A stretch of DNA of 64,000 bases from positions 35,232,355 through 35,296,354 of the forward strand of contig OZ026615.1 of the NCBI GenBank assembly GCA_964020975.1, given 5' to 3'. Source of the DNA: Hermodice carunculata. Lineage: Eukaryota; Annelida; Polychaeta; Eunicida; Amphinomidae. Positions 10,587 to 21,866 of the stretch are shown in pieces; position 1 is the first letter of the stretch, and each line of letters starts with the position of its first letter. The position numbers and the translations under genes were made by a program. A model generated the notes under the pieces. It was not told the DNA's origin. It ran no database searches and saw only the letters and a program-made list of their open reading frames with translations.

Positions 10587-10640
10587 CTGTCTTTTCAGCA
10601 CTGATATTAAGCAGATCTGAAAAGAGGCAGGGGACTGATC
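10587..10640 (-). CDS. Possible small exon, same minus-strand gene
   Basis: On the minus strand CCCCTGCCTCTTTTCAG is an excellent acceptor tract, and AAAAGACAG followed by GTAACA is a plausible donor. The exon is 30 nt (10587-10616), or 54 nt (10587-10640) if the upstream GATGCAG is used. Both keep phase 0, which is compatible with the 13158-13338 exon upstream and the phase-0 frame at 9765. Too short to identify. Confidence 0.25.
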
Positions 10641-11040
10641 CTGCATCCACAAAATGAAAAGTTGGAGGCACGCTGCCATAAGGGTGTATATATATGTACA
10701 ATTGGAATGAATATGGTACTATATTACAAACACCTGACAGTGATTAATATTTGGGGGATAATCAGCTTAACAAATGTGAGTCACACTCCAAAGTGCACTG
10801 CAATATCTTTAGTAAATGTTCACTGGCTTCCAGCTGATATATTTGCTCTGTGTTATTAATTGTAAACACCTCCTTGGTTAAACGGCATTTCTTGTTTTGA
10901 AAATGTTCCCTTCTAGTATTTGCTCACAATGATAAAGAATCTATTGAAACTGACAGTTACCATGTGAATGAAAGACACGATGTTATTTGACTGACAGCCC
11001 ACATGCAGAAAACAATAATTGGGCAGGCACTGAAGGCAGG
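10641..11040. other. No gene seen
   Basis: Unassigned sequence. A plus-strand stretch at 10917-10990 follows an acceptor-like CCCTTCTAG and reads 23 codons to a stop; this is too short to call. Confidence 0.4.
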
Positions 11041-11260
11041 TTAACCTTTTGCCCCTTGAATTCGGAATGAGTCAGTGGCTTCCTTGGTGTGGGTTTAGTA
11101 CCAGCCTATGCATGTTAAGGAAAGGTGTTAACCCTTGGCATGTTGTCCTGATAGCTCTCATCTATAGTTCTCATTCAAACTGTTCTCATTAATGCTGAAA
11201 TTAGTTAAAAAATATTTGTATTTAACATATTTATCTCACAGTGAACAAAAAAGAAAAAAG
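11041..11260 (-). mobile_element. TTAA MITE, partial, reversed
   Basis: Opens TTAACCTTTTGCCCCTTGAA with GGCTTCCTTGGTGTGGGTTT and later AAGGAAAGGTGTTAACCC, matching the family in reverse. The far end has decayed into AT-rich and A-rich sequence. Confidence 0.55.
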
Positions 11261-11724
11261 AAAAAAAAAAAGGTTTAAGGCATCTTAAAGGCTGGATGTG
11301 CCATGACAACCACACAAGTCATGACCAAGATCTTAACCATGTTCCTTGTTAACCATACTTCCGTCTTGTGAACCAGGAACCTTTCATGTATGAGCAGGAC
11401 CTTGCCATCTTATGCATGCACTCTTTTGAAAATCATCTACATCTAGTTCCTCTCCCCATGGTCATCACACTGGCACTATTATTGAAAGCAGTCATTTTTA
11501 TTGTTTTAAAATAGTTAGCCATGCTGTTTTTTTTGGGGGGGGGGGGGGCAAATAAAGGCATTGGACAGGCTAGATGATATTTTCAGAAGAATAAAATGTG
11601 AATTTGACTAATTTTGGTTAATTTTGGTATAGCTTTTAAGCCACACATTAGTGTGTCTACATTAAGTTATATTTTTGACAGATCTTATAATTTATAAATC
11701 TTTTACCAAGTCTCATAATGGTCT

Positions 11725-11967
11725 TTAACCCTTTCCCGCTCAAATTAATCACCTAAAAGCCCCCAGATGTAAAGTGTCATCTGCCTTCATGTTTTTACTT
11801 CAATTTCTCATGATTAGAAAGCATCTTTGCTGAGATTTGTATGTAAGACTATTCATGGTAGCATGTCCCCGGTCAATAGCTTTCCTTGGTCTCAGTTGGG
11901 CCCATTGTGCCCAACCCACACCAAGGAGAGCTGTTGACTTGTACATACTTTAAACAGAAGTGGGTAA
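11725..11967 (+). mobile_element. TTAA-flanked MITE copy
   Basis: Opens TTAACCCTTTCCCGCTCAAA, with the palindrome ATAGCTTTCCTTGG and CCAAGGAGAGCTGTTGAC. The 3' end (AAGTGGGTAAA) is diverged. 11261-11724 before it holds A-rich and poly-G (about 11537-11549) low-complexity tracts. Confidence 0.75.
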
Positions 11968-12869
11968 ATCTTCACATAAAATCATTGCAAATGCATCTCC
12001 ACCTAGTATGGTTACCAGCATGAAGCCTCAGTTTCCGGGGAGGTATTGTTTATGATTAGGCGTGTCTTATTCAGGAAAACAGGTCTTGAAGCACCATGTA
12101 CATTTCACACATCACTGCTCCAGAAGCTTAATATGGCCGGACAGATCTTGACCACAGTGGAGCCCATTCACTGCTGCAGAGTCAGTAGTTTTTATGGCAA
12201 GTTCTGCTCCACCACAACCATTAGTGATATGATATGTAAAAAAAAAAATCACACTTCCACCCCATGCATAATGATATATCAATGGAAGCTCTTTTCACCC
12301 CATATTTGATCACACATGTACAATCTTCCTTCTGGGAAATCAGCAACTGGTTTGGAATGAGTTAAATGACTTGGGTCTAAAGCAAAAGTAAAAGGTTAAA
12401 GATGGCACAGGATAATAAGCCACCAGCAGTATTGTGTGGCGAGTTCTGATCCCAACACAGGAAATTAAATGAAAATGAGCCAATAGTACGTCATTCAGCA
12501 GTACATGTGGCCGGATATTTGTGTTGCACATTGTACAATGATTGCTAAGGATTAACAATTATTGCCAAGACAATGATCATGACACTGTGCTCTGCCAATT
12601 CGACTCTGCCTTATAGAATAAACATTAAAAACATATAATTTCCTGCCCAAACCCTTTTTGATGATTAAAACAAATGTTAGGCAATTGAAACCAAGAAGAT
12701 ATTGTTTATAAAGCAAATGGTACTAAAATGTATTTTCCACATACATGTACATGTAAAATGAATCAGTTTCATACTTGCAACCATGCAGCAATATCCAGTT
12801 CCTATTGCCAAGAAGATTGCACAGATGCTATATGGAGGCAGACACACCATTCATCATAAATAGTATATG
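11968..12869. other. Unassigned; lone MITE end near 12347
   Basis: AACTGGTTTGGAATGAGTTAA at 12345-12365 matches the right end of the second TTAA MITE (56737-56914), but no left partner was found. Minus-strand 12125-12240 is open with protein-like content (TNGCGGAELAIKTTDSAAV). Its only acceptor phase does not fit the neighbouring exons and a related sequence sits at 12420-12480, so it is not called. Confidence 0.35.
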
Positions 12870-13048
12870 CAGTGCTACCTGCTGTATACAACCACTGCCG
12901 TGAGTAGCCACATTGCTTTATGTGGTCACGAGGCTCTGACATAGGACTCAATTTTTTTGTGTTAATTCACCTGTGGTGAAAGGTCACCTGCTGTATGTGG
13001 CCACTTTTTCTTGGCAGAAAGGGTGGCCAGATACAGCAGGTACCACTG
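12870..13048. mobile_element. TA-type MITE with CAGTG ends
   Basis: The left end CAGTGCTACCTGCTGTATAC mirrors the right end, whose complement reads CAGTGGTACCTGCTGTATCT, with GGCCAC motifs beyond. TA lies on the right and TG on the left. 179 bp, non-coding. The ends resemble mariner/pogo-type MITEs (inference). Confidence 0.7.
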
Positions 13049-13157
13049 TATTACCAACTGGCTCTTTTTTTGACAGTCTTACATAAGCATGATAAGACAT
13101 GATTTTGTCACTTGGTGGTGGTCAAATTCTTAGTTCCCAAGTAAGTGAACAACTTAC

Positions 13158-13338
13158 ACGCAAATGTACATAGTACATATATGGTGAACACTCAACTTTT
13201 GCACTTTTGTAAACCCGAGAAATCTTGCTTGTTTTGTGAAAATCATTTCTTCTGTTGACTGATCTCTCATGATTAACGTCATATACAGTCATGTCTATTG
13301 AATCTTCACTCTCCTTCACAGTTAATGGGTTCCATACA
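13158..13338 (-). CDS. Candidate internal exon, unrecognised host gene
   Basis: On the minus strand an acceptor AAGTTTAG (with CTAATGAC as a possible branch site upstream) opens an exon of 181 nt. It ends at the donor CGT followed by GTAAGT, the consensus form. The frame is one nucleotide plus 60 open codons: VWNPLTVKESEDSIDMTVYD, later NRRNDFHKTSKISRVYKS and ECSPYMYYVHLR. Composition is charged and protein-like. The one-nucleotide start fits the two-nucleotide end of the 15285-15370 exon. No family recognised. This is one of the strongest coding candidates in the window. Confidence 0.5.
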
Positions 13339-14239
13339 CTAAACTTGCATGATCATTAAAGGCTTCAGTCATTAGTTTCACATTGGCAGCATAGCAATGT
13401 CAGGATATGCAGTCAGGCAATGCAAAAACCACTGTCTTTTACACACTGGCATGCATGCTGCAACTTGAATTGAAGCTCTTTGTATCATACATTTCTGTAT
13501 TCTATCCTTATTTACAACTTACTGAGTAAATATGCAGGAAAATCAGACTGATGTGAAGTTTCAGTTAAAAGGGTTAAAACACAAAAACTATTTCAGCACC
13601 AACTGGAGCCCTTCTCAGGCTATGTACTGTCACTGGCCTATATAGTGGGTATCCTACAAGTGTCTTCTGTTGGCCTGGTCTGGGCAAACCTGTGGTATGT
13701 ACAGTGGTCTTTCCCCAGCATGCCCAGGGTCCTTTTCAGCTCTGAGTAAATATATTGTGCCAAGCACTTAATACCCCTCGGTCAACATGCACAGCAAGCT
13801 GTAGCCTTGAAGAATGAGAATGCACAGGCTGACAAAAAGCAAGGGAGAAGTAAAATTTGAAGGGACAAAAATTGTGAGGGAGTGCTGTTAATGTATACCA
13901 CACTACTACAGTGCCACTGATGAGTGTTACTGGTACTGCTACGGGAACGCTCAGCCTGGCTTTTCATGAACGAAACCTGAATTCAATGATAAATGTACAT
14001 AGGTTTCATGTTCAATAACCATGAACAGAGGTTACCCTAATCAGTGATATGTACAATGGTTCCTTGGAAAAAGACTGAAATTAGCCAAACCCTTGAAATC
14101 CAAATACCAATGAGGAATCTGTCACTTTCCTTCACAAAAAAAGGAAAAAAAGTGCACAAAATAAGCCACAGCAAAAGTCACATCCTTGATTTCCAAGTAA
14201 ACTCTATTCTTGTGTGGCGCTATGTACACTAAGATACAA
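13339..14239. other. Probable intron, no element recognised
   Basis: No gene on either strand that I can support; short frames here have no splice or homology support. Confidence 0.4.
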
Positions 14240-15030
14240 TTTTGGCAGCCAAGATGTTTAAAGTGCCAGGAAAAGCATTCCATGCACACTAAAGTTTGAC
14301 ATTTCAAGGTCACACAAGGTCAAATTTATTAACACAAAAAGAAATCCCATCAGTTTGACCTTCAAGGTCATCCAAAGTAAAATTTGAAACCACAGGAAAG
14401 CCCATAGGTAATTTTCTATTCATTTTCAACAGTAACCAAGGGCCTAGGATCAACCATACCTCAAATACACATGGAAAATCTGATTTGCTGAGTCAAGAAA
14501 AGGTCAAAATGGGTCAAGGTCTTTTGATGTTTTGTAAGATACATTACTGCTTTTCAAATTTTGTGAACTTGGTTTGAATCTTGGGAACTAATTGAATTAC
14601 AGGTGCATGCCAACAAGACTGAAATGTAAAGTCTTGGCCATGAATATCATTTTACACTGGAGTATGCAATATATGACCTTCAAAGTAGGTCATATAGGTC
14701 AAAGTCATCCACTTTTACTAGACTTCTGAAGCCTCCTAAGAAGCAAAGCTTGTGTAAATTTGATGAACTTGGCTTGAATTTGTCAAGACTTAGTGAGGTT
14801 ACATCATATTTTGCACTTTACCCTCAAAATCAGGCCAAGAAATAGGTCCAAGTCATCCAGTTTGAATAGACTTCTGCTAAGGGAGCACAGCTGGTATAAA
14901 TTTGGTGAGCAATACCCCAATCTGTCAACAATTACAGTTGTAACAAAGTATGGATGGGCAGAAGGATGGAAGGAGGCAGGAACAGCAAAGGTAACGACAA
15001 TAGCCCTTCAGCCATAGTGCTGAGGCATAA
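14240..15030 (+). repeat. Decayed tandem-core repeat
   Basis: Diverged units with TTTGACCTTCAAGGTCATCC, GGTCATATAGGTCAAAGTCA and AATTTGATGAACTTGG. It ends in a GATGGGCAGAAGGATGGAAGG tract near 14951 and CCCTTCAGCC..TGCTGAGG. A related decayed copy lies at 32400-32700. Confidence 0.5.
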
Positions 15031-15054
15031 ACAACAGGAAGGATGCATGTGCCG

Positions 15055-15091
15055 CAGGTGACAGCAGGTGACAGCAGGTGACAGCAGGTGG
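15055..15091 (+). repeat. 10-bp tandem repeat
   Basis: CAGGTGACAG repeated about three and a half times. Confidence 0.9.
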
Positions 15092-15284
15092 TCTTTTCTC
15101 TTTATTTCAATGGATTCCTTTATTTTGAACGGAAGTTTATCGATGTGACAAGAAAGTACCCGACAAGAATGGTCTAAACTTCCCCACCATATCACGTGAA
15201 CTGAACACCATACAATAATAACCTGCAGGTGTTGAAAAATATAGTTTCGAACTTCAAAATAAGGATTGGTGATTTTCTACATAC

Positions 15285-15370
15285 CTCTGGATTTTTTCCC
15301 CTCTGGTTTTATGAGGATTTGAAACATTGTGAGAAAAAACATCTGCCATCTCCTCAGCAACTTCTAATTT
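15285..15370 (-). CDS. Candidate internal exon, unrecognised host gene
   Basis: On the minus strand AAGTTAG is the proposed acceptor and CCAGAG followed by GTATGT the donor. The 86 nt hold 28 open codons plus two nucleotides: KLEVAEEMADVFSH, then NVSNPHKTRGEKIQ. A TAG lies just upstream in frame, so the exon must begin close to here; a second acceptor seven bases further in is possible. The phase-0 start fits the 16369-16502 exon and the two-nucleotide end fits 13158-13338. Confidence 0.45.
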
Positions 15371-16110
15371 CTAACTTGAACTTTACAACTACCAGTGCTG
15401 CGGACAACAACCAGGAAGACAAACCTTTTCACATTTGTTCAAATCAGTTGCTTTTTTGCTGCAGACAAAATTGATTCCCATGTAATGTTATGTATCTGAC
15501 ACCAATGATATTATGTTTCCTTTCCTCTCTTGAGGCTTCTGCCGGTCCACACACAGAGAAACCATGTGCAACCGGTAGTCTACAGTATATCTATTGACCA
15601 ATGTCACATAATACCTGTACCGGTACAGGTGTTAATTAAGCACATGTACAGTGCACCAGGAAGATTTGTTTGTGTCTGTTTCAATCCATTTTCTATTTGA
15701 AGGCACCTTCGTGAAACACCTGGGGGCTATATCAGATACACTGACTGTAAAATGTCTGTCCACTGGTTTATCCTTTGTCATTTTTGTTTTCTTTGTACAG
15801 ACCCCCCACCCCCCCACCCCGTTTCTGACAAGGCCACCCCAACTGCCCCAGAACTGTGGCCTTATAAAGGGGTTGCCCTCTCTTGAGGGGGGAAATAAAA
15901 TGAAAACACTTTTCTTGCTGCAGAGAAGTGGCCTGCATAAGAGGGGCTTAATTACCTCTTGTTGATGGGTGGGTGGGTGGGGGTTGGGGGAGATAGGTGA
16001 ACTAGTGTACTGGTTGTGCTAAATCAAGGGACTCATTGCTGTCCAGAGTTCTTGAATTGGTTACAAGACATACAGCTGACCTGCAAGGCAAATCAATTCA
16101 GTGGTCCCAC
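15371..16110. other. Probable intron with C-rich and G-rich tracts
   Basis: Contains the palindrome CCTGTACCGGTACAGG at 15614-15629, a C-rich run at 15800-15820 and (TGGG)n at 15966-15985. A minus-strand frame at about 15632-15780 (HFTVSVSDIAPR) is protein-like but has no clear splice sites. Confidence 0.4.
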
Positions 16111-16262
16111 CGTAATAAGGCCCCTCTCAAGAGTGGCCACCTAGTCTACAACGGCCACTATAGTTCTCCATGCCACAAAACTGGTATTTCCATTATTACT
16201 GTCCCTCTCAAGAGAGGCCACCTCTGTAAACTTGTTCCACTGATGATCACACTGTATCTGTA
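16110..16262. mobile_element. Decayed TA-type MITE
   Basis: Two direct copies of CCCCTCTCAAGAGTGGCCACC-like sequence (about 16120 and 16201) and a terminal CACTGTA recall the GGCCAC/GTCTCTC MITEs at 12870 and 58014. The ends are not well defined. Confidence 0.4.
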
Positions 16263-16368
16263 ATGCATAAGAATTTTTCATTACGAAGAGAGAAGTAACT
16301 AACACAGCTCCAAATGCCAAAAAGAATACTCTGTCTGCACTTACTGGAACTGGACTATGTTTTCTTAC

Positions 16369-16502
16369 ATTAAGGTACAAGACATCTGTGAAAATATTCT
16401 CACTGTAACACAACTTTAACTGTAAATGCAAGTAGCCATTGAATGGCAAAATGCAGGTTCCAGGGGTTTCAAACTTTGATGCTGTGCGTATCTTGTCAGG
16501 AA
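16369..16502 (-). CDS. Candidate internal exon, unrecognised host gene
   Basis: On the minus strand GTTTTTTAATAG is a good acceptor and CTTAAT followed by GTAAGA a good donor. The exon is 134 nt: two nucleotides plus 44 open codons, reading PDKIRTASKFETPGTC, then ILPFNGYLHLQLKLCYSEN and IFTDVLYLN. It ends in phase 0, which fits the start of 15285-15370. Its phase-1 start fits the one-nucleotide end of the distant 29630-29782 exon. The open frame runs on into the intron, so frame length alone is not the evidence; splice sites and composition are. Not recognised. Confidence 0.4.
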
Positions 16503-17039
16503 CTATTAAAAAACTTTTGATACCCAAGTAGCATGCTATTGTAGTTACGTTACACAGGGGTTTCAATTATGTTTCAGCAGCACTAGGTGTGATACAATAG
16601 TATGTATGTCATAAAATGAATCTGGTTCCCATTGGCTGTATTGGGCATGTTGGGTCCAGAATGGGAATTCCGAGGCTGAAGATCTCCCTCTGATTTCTAC
16701 CTGGGTTGGTGTGATATATTTATGTTGGGTTGACAGGAAGGGGCACCCTATGGTTAAGTGGCCCTTGCCCTGTGTTGGGGCCTAGGAAAGTGTTCATGGT
16801 GTTGATGCACTGTTCCTGTAGACAGTTGATATCTGTGTGTATTTTTTTTAATGAAGATTCACATGGGTGTGTGAACCCTTATGAAAAAAAAGGCCTTGCT
16901 AAGTGTTCCTGTTTGTGGCTAAGTAGTTGCTGGTTGAAATTTTACCATGCAAATGACTTTGCAGCTAAGTACATGTAGCAGGAAAACGAGACCTGATTGG
17001 TGGACAGTCAGGTCACAATGAGTGGCTGCTGGTTTATGT
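16503..17039. other. No gene seen
   Basis: Unassigned sequence; the frames here lack splice or family support. Confidence 0.4.
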
Positions 17040-17975
17040 TAAGTTGTGGTTAGTTTGTGGCTAAGCTGCCACTAGGTGCTCCTATTGGTAGATTTTCTGC
17101 CAGGTAAGGAAGAAGTCCTGGCTGGTGTTCCACTAAGCTGCTGCTAGATACTCCCACTGGCTGGTGTGCTGCTAAGTAGCTGCTAGTTTGCAGATAAGCT
17201 GCTGCCAAGTAATATTCTATTGGCTGATCTTCTGTACCCACTAACAGGATAGAGCTTTGTAACTGCCCATTATCTTTCATTGCTATGGTTATCTAATTTC
17301 ACATATTTCCCATAAAAATGGTTTTATAAAATCTATGTTGTTACTGATTAACTTATGAGTGAGTTAGATGGAAAGCAATGATTTCATTTCAAATTCTGAT
17401 TTAATTCACATTTTGACTTAAAATATTGTACTCTACTAATCCACTTTAAAGATGTTTAACAATTATTTGTCATTATCTTAGGCTAAAATATAAAAAAAAA
17501 TAATAACTGTTAAATCTAAATTGATACTTTCTGATGAAATCTAATTTCAAATGTCTTACACATGTAATGGGAACATACATTGCATTGTAAATGTTAATTA
17601 ATCTTAATATTTAAAGTGTTAATGTTTGTTACAGCAGGAGAACTACAAAATCCTTCTTTTTAAGTTGCAACTATGTCAGTCAGAAACACACTTTTTGTTG
17701 CGAAGTTGCCGCTAGGTTTTCCAGTTACAAAGTCCTTCATGCTAAGTTGCTGCTAGGTGGTTAAGCTGGCACTAGGTTGGTCAGGAAGAAAGTTCCTCTC
17801 ACTAAGCTACCGCTAGATTGGTCAGAAACAAAGTCCTTGCTGCTAAGCTACTGCTAGGGTGGCCAGCAACAAAATCCTGCCTCTAAGCAGTCACTGGGTA
17901 GTGGCTGCAGCTTAGCGGCTAGCAGTTGCTACTGAGCAGCTACTAAGTTTTTGCTTTGCAGCTAGCTAGCCACAA
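17040..17975 (+). repeat. Degenerate minisatellite around AAGCTGCTGCTAGGT
   Basis: Two blocks (about 17040-17250 and 17690-17975) of roughly 41-bp diverged units with CTAAGCTGCTGCTAG, TTGGTCAGAAACAAAGTCCT and similar. An AT-rich stretch without units separates them. Minus-strand frames through the units are repetitive and not called. Confidence 0.65.
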
Positions 17976-19799
17976 ACGGAAGACTTTTGTATGGGAATCT
18001 ATGCATGCTTTTCATTGGAAACTCCGAAAGTGAGCTAAGACAACAAAACTTTAGCACAGGACTGAGCAAGAATGCTCACTTTCCCATGGTACTGAGGCCA
18101 AATGTAAATGATGTTATTTTTTAGATGAATTTTGGTGGTTACTACATTTCAGACTTCACTATTTTTTTGCAATACCCATATCTCCTGAATAAAATATTAT
18201 CTAGCAGGTTGGTATTTTCACTGTTCGATGCATGCAGGGTAATTCAGTGAAAAAGAAGGCAAGAACCCATTATTTCTCCAATAGGTATCCATAGAGAAAC
18301 AAAATTGATAACATGTACAAGAGGCCCTAATATAGGCTGGTAAGCCTGTCAGCCAAATGTTTTTCAATAAAATACATGTATGTTTAAACCGAAATTGATA
18401 ACGTCGTACGACAGTGCTTATTTTTTCAACAAAAGCAATACAAGAGCTAAATGTTTTTGTTCTTATTATATTTTCTTATTCAATCAAATTCAACTTAACA
18501 AAACAAGTGGCCAGAACTATGTTCATAGTTTGATGTTTCCTAGCAATGGAAGTAATGTTGGAATTTTGGTATAAAAGTGATAGCCATGCATCACATGGCT
18601 GTAGTAAAAATTACACCAAGTTCACAGTGAGGAAGCCCAGCTCAAATATGTAGGTTTTTCAATGAAAGCCTGTAAAACATCTGTTTACAGCAGAAAAAAA
18701 ATCAATACGAAAAGATCATGGGGAATGGATTCAGACAGCACTCATTTGAAACAATTCACTGTTTGCCAAATTTAGGATCACAGTGAATTATTTCAAACTC
18801 ATGCCATCTCAATCCATGTGGAATTCTACATTTCACCTGGAGAGCCAAAGTCAGCCTCAGCAGCCATGCATAGTCAAATGTTGTGGCCCAGACATAAAAC
18901 ACAGCAAACACACAAACATACCCTAACCAATGATCATAGTCAACACAAGATATACATACATATACATGTATATTCAGAATACAGAAGATTAGTTAATTCA
19001 TGCATACAGTGTGTGTTTTCAGAGATGAAGAGGGTCTGGAATTATTACTTCAGTGCTCTTCACTGATACTCAACTGAAAAAATAAAATTGACCTGGTGTT
19101 GCAAACCTACCACACCCTAATAATGGAACGCAGGCATGATACACATTGAGTATACCAGACAAGATGTGCACATTGCTCACAGTGTTTACGTCATCCACAC
19201 AAAATCATGTAGAGATTACTTTCCCTAATTCCTTTAATGCTCCACAGGTAAGAGCTTTGGTCACTCAGTGTTTTCTACATGACCTTGGAACTATACCAAC
19301 ACCGTTACTGTTGACTATGCAAATCCCACTTTCAGCTGTTTTAAATTTCTTTGGTAGATGTTACTTCATTAAAAATCTGGAAATTAAAAACAAAACAAAA
19401 CACATCAAAACCAAAACCAGAAAAAAAAATTATGTAATCAGAGATTGCTGGATCCATGCTCTCCCCCCCCCATCTCATCCCAGAACAGATGCCTGGACAA
19501 AATGATGGATGGACAGACAAATGGAACCTGTGCCATATGACACCTTTCACCTTAGGCCAGTCCTTATAGGGAACTATTTTCCTGTGCAATATTAATGCCC
19601 TGCCTCAAAAAGTTCCCAAGTTAGATTGCAGAAATGTTGTGGTAAGATGGACAGCTCTAAGAAACTGAATGTTTCCACACACAAATCTCCAAAAGTGCAC
19701 AATAACATGACCCACATTCAAAAATTAAACACAAGAAGAAGAACAATGTTAATGAAGGACAAGCAAATTACAGCCTGTACATGGAAAGAGAATGGACAG
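17976..19799. other. Mostly unassigned; one foldback
   Basis: A hairpin lies at 18725-18817 (listed separately). CACAG followed by GTAAGAGC at about 19246-19258 is a consensus donor on the plus strand after the open stretch HVEITFPNSFNAP, a possible but unsupported exon. C-rich tract near 19463. Confidence 0.35.
18725..18817. repeat. Foldback, arms about 43 bp
   Basis: The left arm ATGGATTCAGACAGC..CATTTGAAACAATTCACTGT mirrors the right arm ACAGTGAATTATTTCAAACTC..AATCCAT with a short loop. Small palindromic element. Confidence 0.75.
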
Positions 19800-20495
19800 A
19801 TGCAAAGATGCAAAATACTTGACCTAGTCACCTACTTTTGTTACATAACAAACCATTTGGTCAAGATATATGTGTCTATAAAGTTTCATGAAAGTAAATT
19901 GCAGAGTAAAGAAATTACAGTCCAGACACAATTTTACCAGGAAATACCAGTGACCCAGATATTTGACCTAGCGATCTACTTTTACTTAATGCAACACATT
20001 TGGGTCAAGATTTATGCATGGGTGAAGTTTCATAAAACTAAGTTAAGGATAAATGGAATTATAGCTGGGACATGAATTTACAAGGATATAACACTGTGAT
20101 CTAGATACTTGACCTAGCGGCCTACTTTTATGTATGACAAACTCTTATGTTCAGATACACAAGATTTTAAGTCAAAGGACAATAGAATTACAGCCCGGAC
20201 ATGCAGAGTAGTTTAACTTGACTGTGTCACCGTGACCCATATACTTGACCTAGTGACCTAGTTTTGTTTCAAGACATACCTTTAGGTCAAGATATACATC
20301 CATGTGTGAAGTTTCATGAAACCAAGTTACATAGTAAAGAAATACCCTGGACACGATTTTACAAGGATATGTTACTGTGACCCAGATACTTGACCTAGTG
20401 ACCTACTTTTCATACATGACACACCCGTATGTCCAGATGCACTTGTGTGTAAAGTTTCATAGCCCGGACATGAATAGCAGACAGATGGATAGACA
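19800..20495 (+). repeat. C-family tandem-core element
   Basis: About five diverged units of roughly 135 bp with TACTTGACCTAGTGACCTAC, GTCAAGATATA and GTGAAGTTTCATGAAA. It ends in an AGACAGATGGATAGACAGAAA tract at about 20471-20492. The 149-codon frame at 19626-20075 runs through the units and is not a gene. Confidence 0.75.
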
Positions 20496-20510
20496 GAAAA
20501 GGAGACAAAA

Positions 20511-20725
20511 ACAAGAGGATCATGATGATCCTGTGCTCTGCTGACTGGGATCTGCTTTTACAGTATTGGAACACATGGACTGCAGTCTAGATTTGTGCAG
20601 CTATATACATGTATGTAGAGTGGTAGCAAAGTTTGTCCTTAAAATAAATTTTGTGGAAGGACGGACGGACAGACAGACGACGGACTCAAATGGATTCTAT
20701 AAGCTCTGCTGATGGTAGTACATGT
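20511..20725 (+). repeat. Short element: head hairpin, (ACGG)n, tail
   Basis: Head AACAAGAGGATCATGATGAT..CCTGTGCTCTGCTGAC, then about 120 bp, then GGACGGACGGACAGACAGAC at 20660-20680 and tail ATAAGCTCTGCTGA. The head recurs at 51948. The ends are complementary in part (GCTCTGCTGAC), giving inverted termini. Confidence 0.65.
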
Positions 20726-20769
20726 ATTATCAATTGACATACCTTGCTGTTTCAATGGCTGCCGGTGGT

Positions 20770-21290
20770 ACAGTGGCAGCACTCACTTACAGTCACAAAG
20801 TCTGATATCGTATAACTTTGTCAAAAATTAACATATCCACATTATTTTCGCAAACTTTCATTGTCTAATGTCCAACTATATTCTGATAAAATTTTAAGCA
20901 ATTCTATCATGCTGTTCTGGAGAAGAAGTCGAAAATAGCCTTAACACGCAAAAATTCATAAAAAAATAGGAAATAATTGCAGCCCCACCTGGTGGCCAAA
21001 ATGAGAACTAGTTGACCCCAGGTGACCCTATGTGCAATATCAAAGCAATTGGCCAGGTAGTTCTTGAGATGAAGAAATTTTATTTTTTTTCAAAAAATAA
21101 ATTAAAAAATTCATGAAAATACAAAAATTATTGCATCATCATCTCCTTTGCAAACTTGGTAGAGGTTTACCTGGGCAACATCCATGTGCAAAATTAAAAC
21201 ATTCCATACAGCAGTTTTTGAGAAGAAGTCAAAAGGGTAAATACAATTATAGTGTAATATATGCACTGTTATATATGTATACAGCTGCAG
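20770..21290 (+). repeat. A-family unit 1 of a tandem pair
   Basis: A unit of about 508 bp beginning near ACAGTGGCAGCACTCACTTA and running to the same motif at about 21280. Contains TAACATATCCACATTATTTT, TGGAGAAGAAGTCGAAAATA and CCCCACCTGGTGGCCAAAA. Frames within are chance. Confidence 0.8.
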
Positions 21291-21866
21291 CACTTCCTTA
21301 CAGATGCGAAGTTTGATATCCCATAACTTTGCCTAAAATTAACATATCCATATTATTTTCGCAAACTTTCATTGTCTAATGTCCAACTATATTCTGCTAA
21401 AATTTTGAGCAATTCTGTTCAGCCGTTCTGGAGAAGAAGTCGAAAATAGCCTTAACAGGCAATAATTCATAAAAAAATAGGGAAAAATCACAGCGCCACC
21501 TGGTGGCCAAAAAAAGAACTAGTTGACCACAGATGACCCTATGTGCAATATCAAAGCAATTGGCCAGGTAGTTCTTAAGATGAAGAAATTTTAATTTTTT
21601 TCAAAAAATAAATTAAAAAATTCATAAAAAATAGAAAAATTATTGCATCATCATCTCCTTCGCAAACTTGGTAGAGGTCCACCTGGGGATCATCCATATG
21701 CAAAATCAAAACATTCTATGTAGCAATTTTTGAGAAGAAGTCGAAAATATAAAAAGTCTAACGACAGACGGACAGACAGACGGACGGACGGATGGACCGA
21801 CGGACAGACGGACGACGGACGCAAACGGATTCTATAAGCTCTGCTGACTGACAAGTCAGCAGAGCT
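21291..21866 (+). repeat. A-family unit 2 with (ACGG)n and terminal hairpin
   Basis: A second copy of the preceding unit, followed by GACAGACGGACGGACGGATG at about 21772-21792. The perfect hairpin at 21837-21866 has arms AGCTCTGCTGAC and GTCAGCAGAGCT around TGACAA, then AAAA. This is the best-preserved A-family end in the window. Confidence 0.85.

Noticed and set aside
12120-12240. Minus-strand exon reading TNGCGGAELAIKTTDSAAV
   Set aside because: The only acceptor gives a phase that does not fit the neighbouring candidate exons, and a partly similar sequence at 12420-12480 suggests repeat origin.
16141-16566. A single 141-codon minus-strand gene
   Set aside because: The last third runs into a MITE-like repeat and crosses a strong donor (GTAAGA at 16368). 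Only the 16369-16502 part is kept as a candidate exon.
19146-19260. Plus-strand exon ending CACAG followed by GTAAGAGC
   Set aside because: Good donor, but the acceptor and reading frame are weak and no neighbouring exon fits.
19626-20075. 149-codon plus-strand protein
   Set aside because: It runs through the C-family tandem units and repeats with their period.
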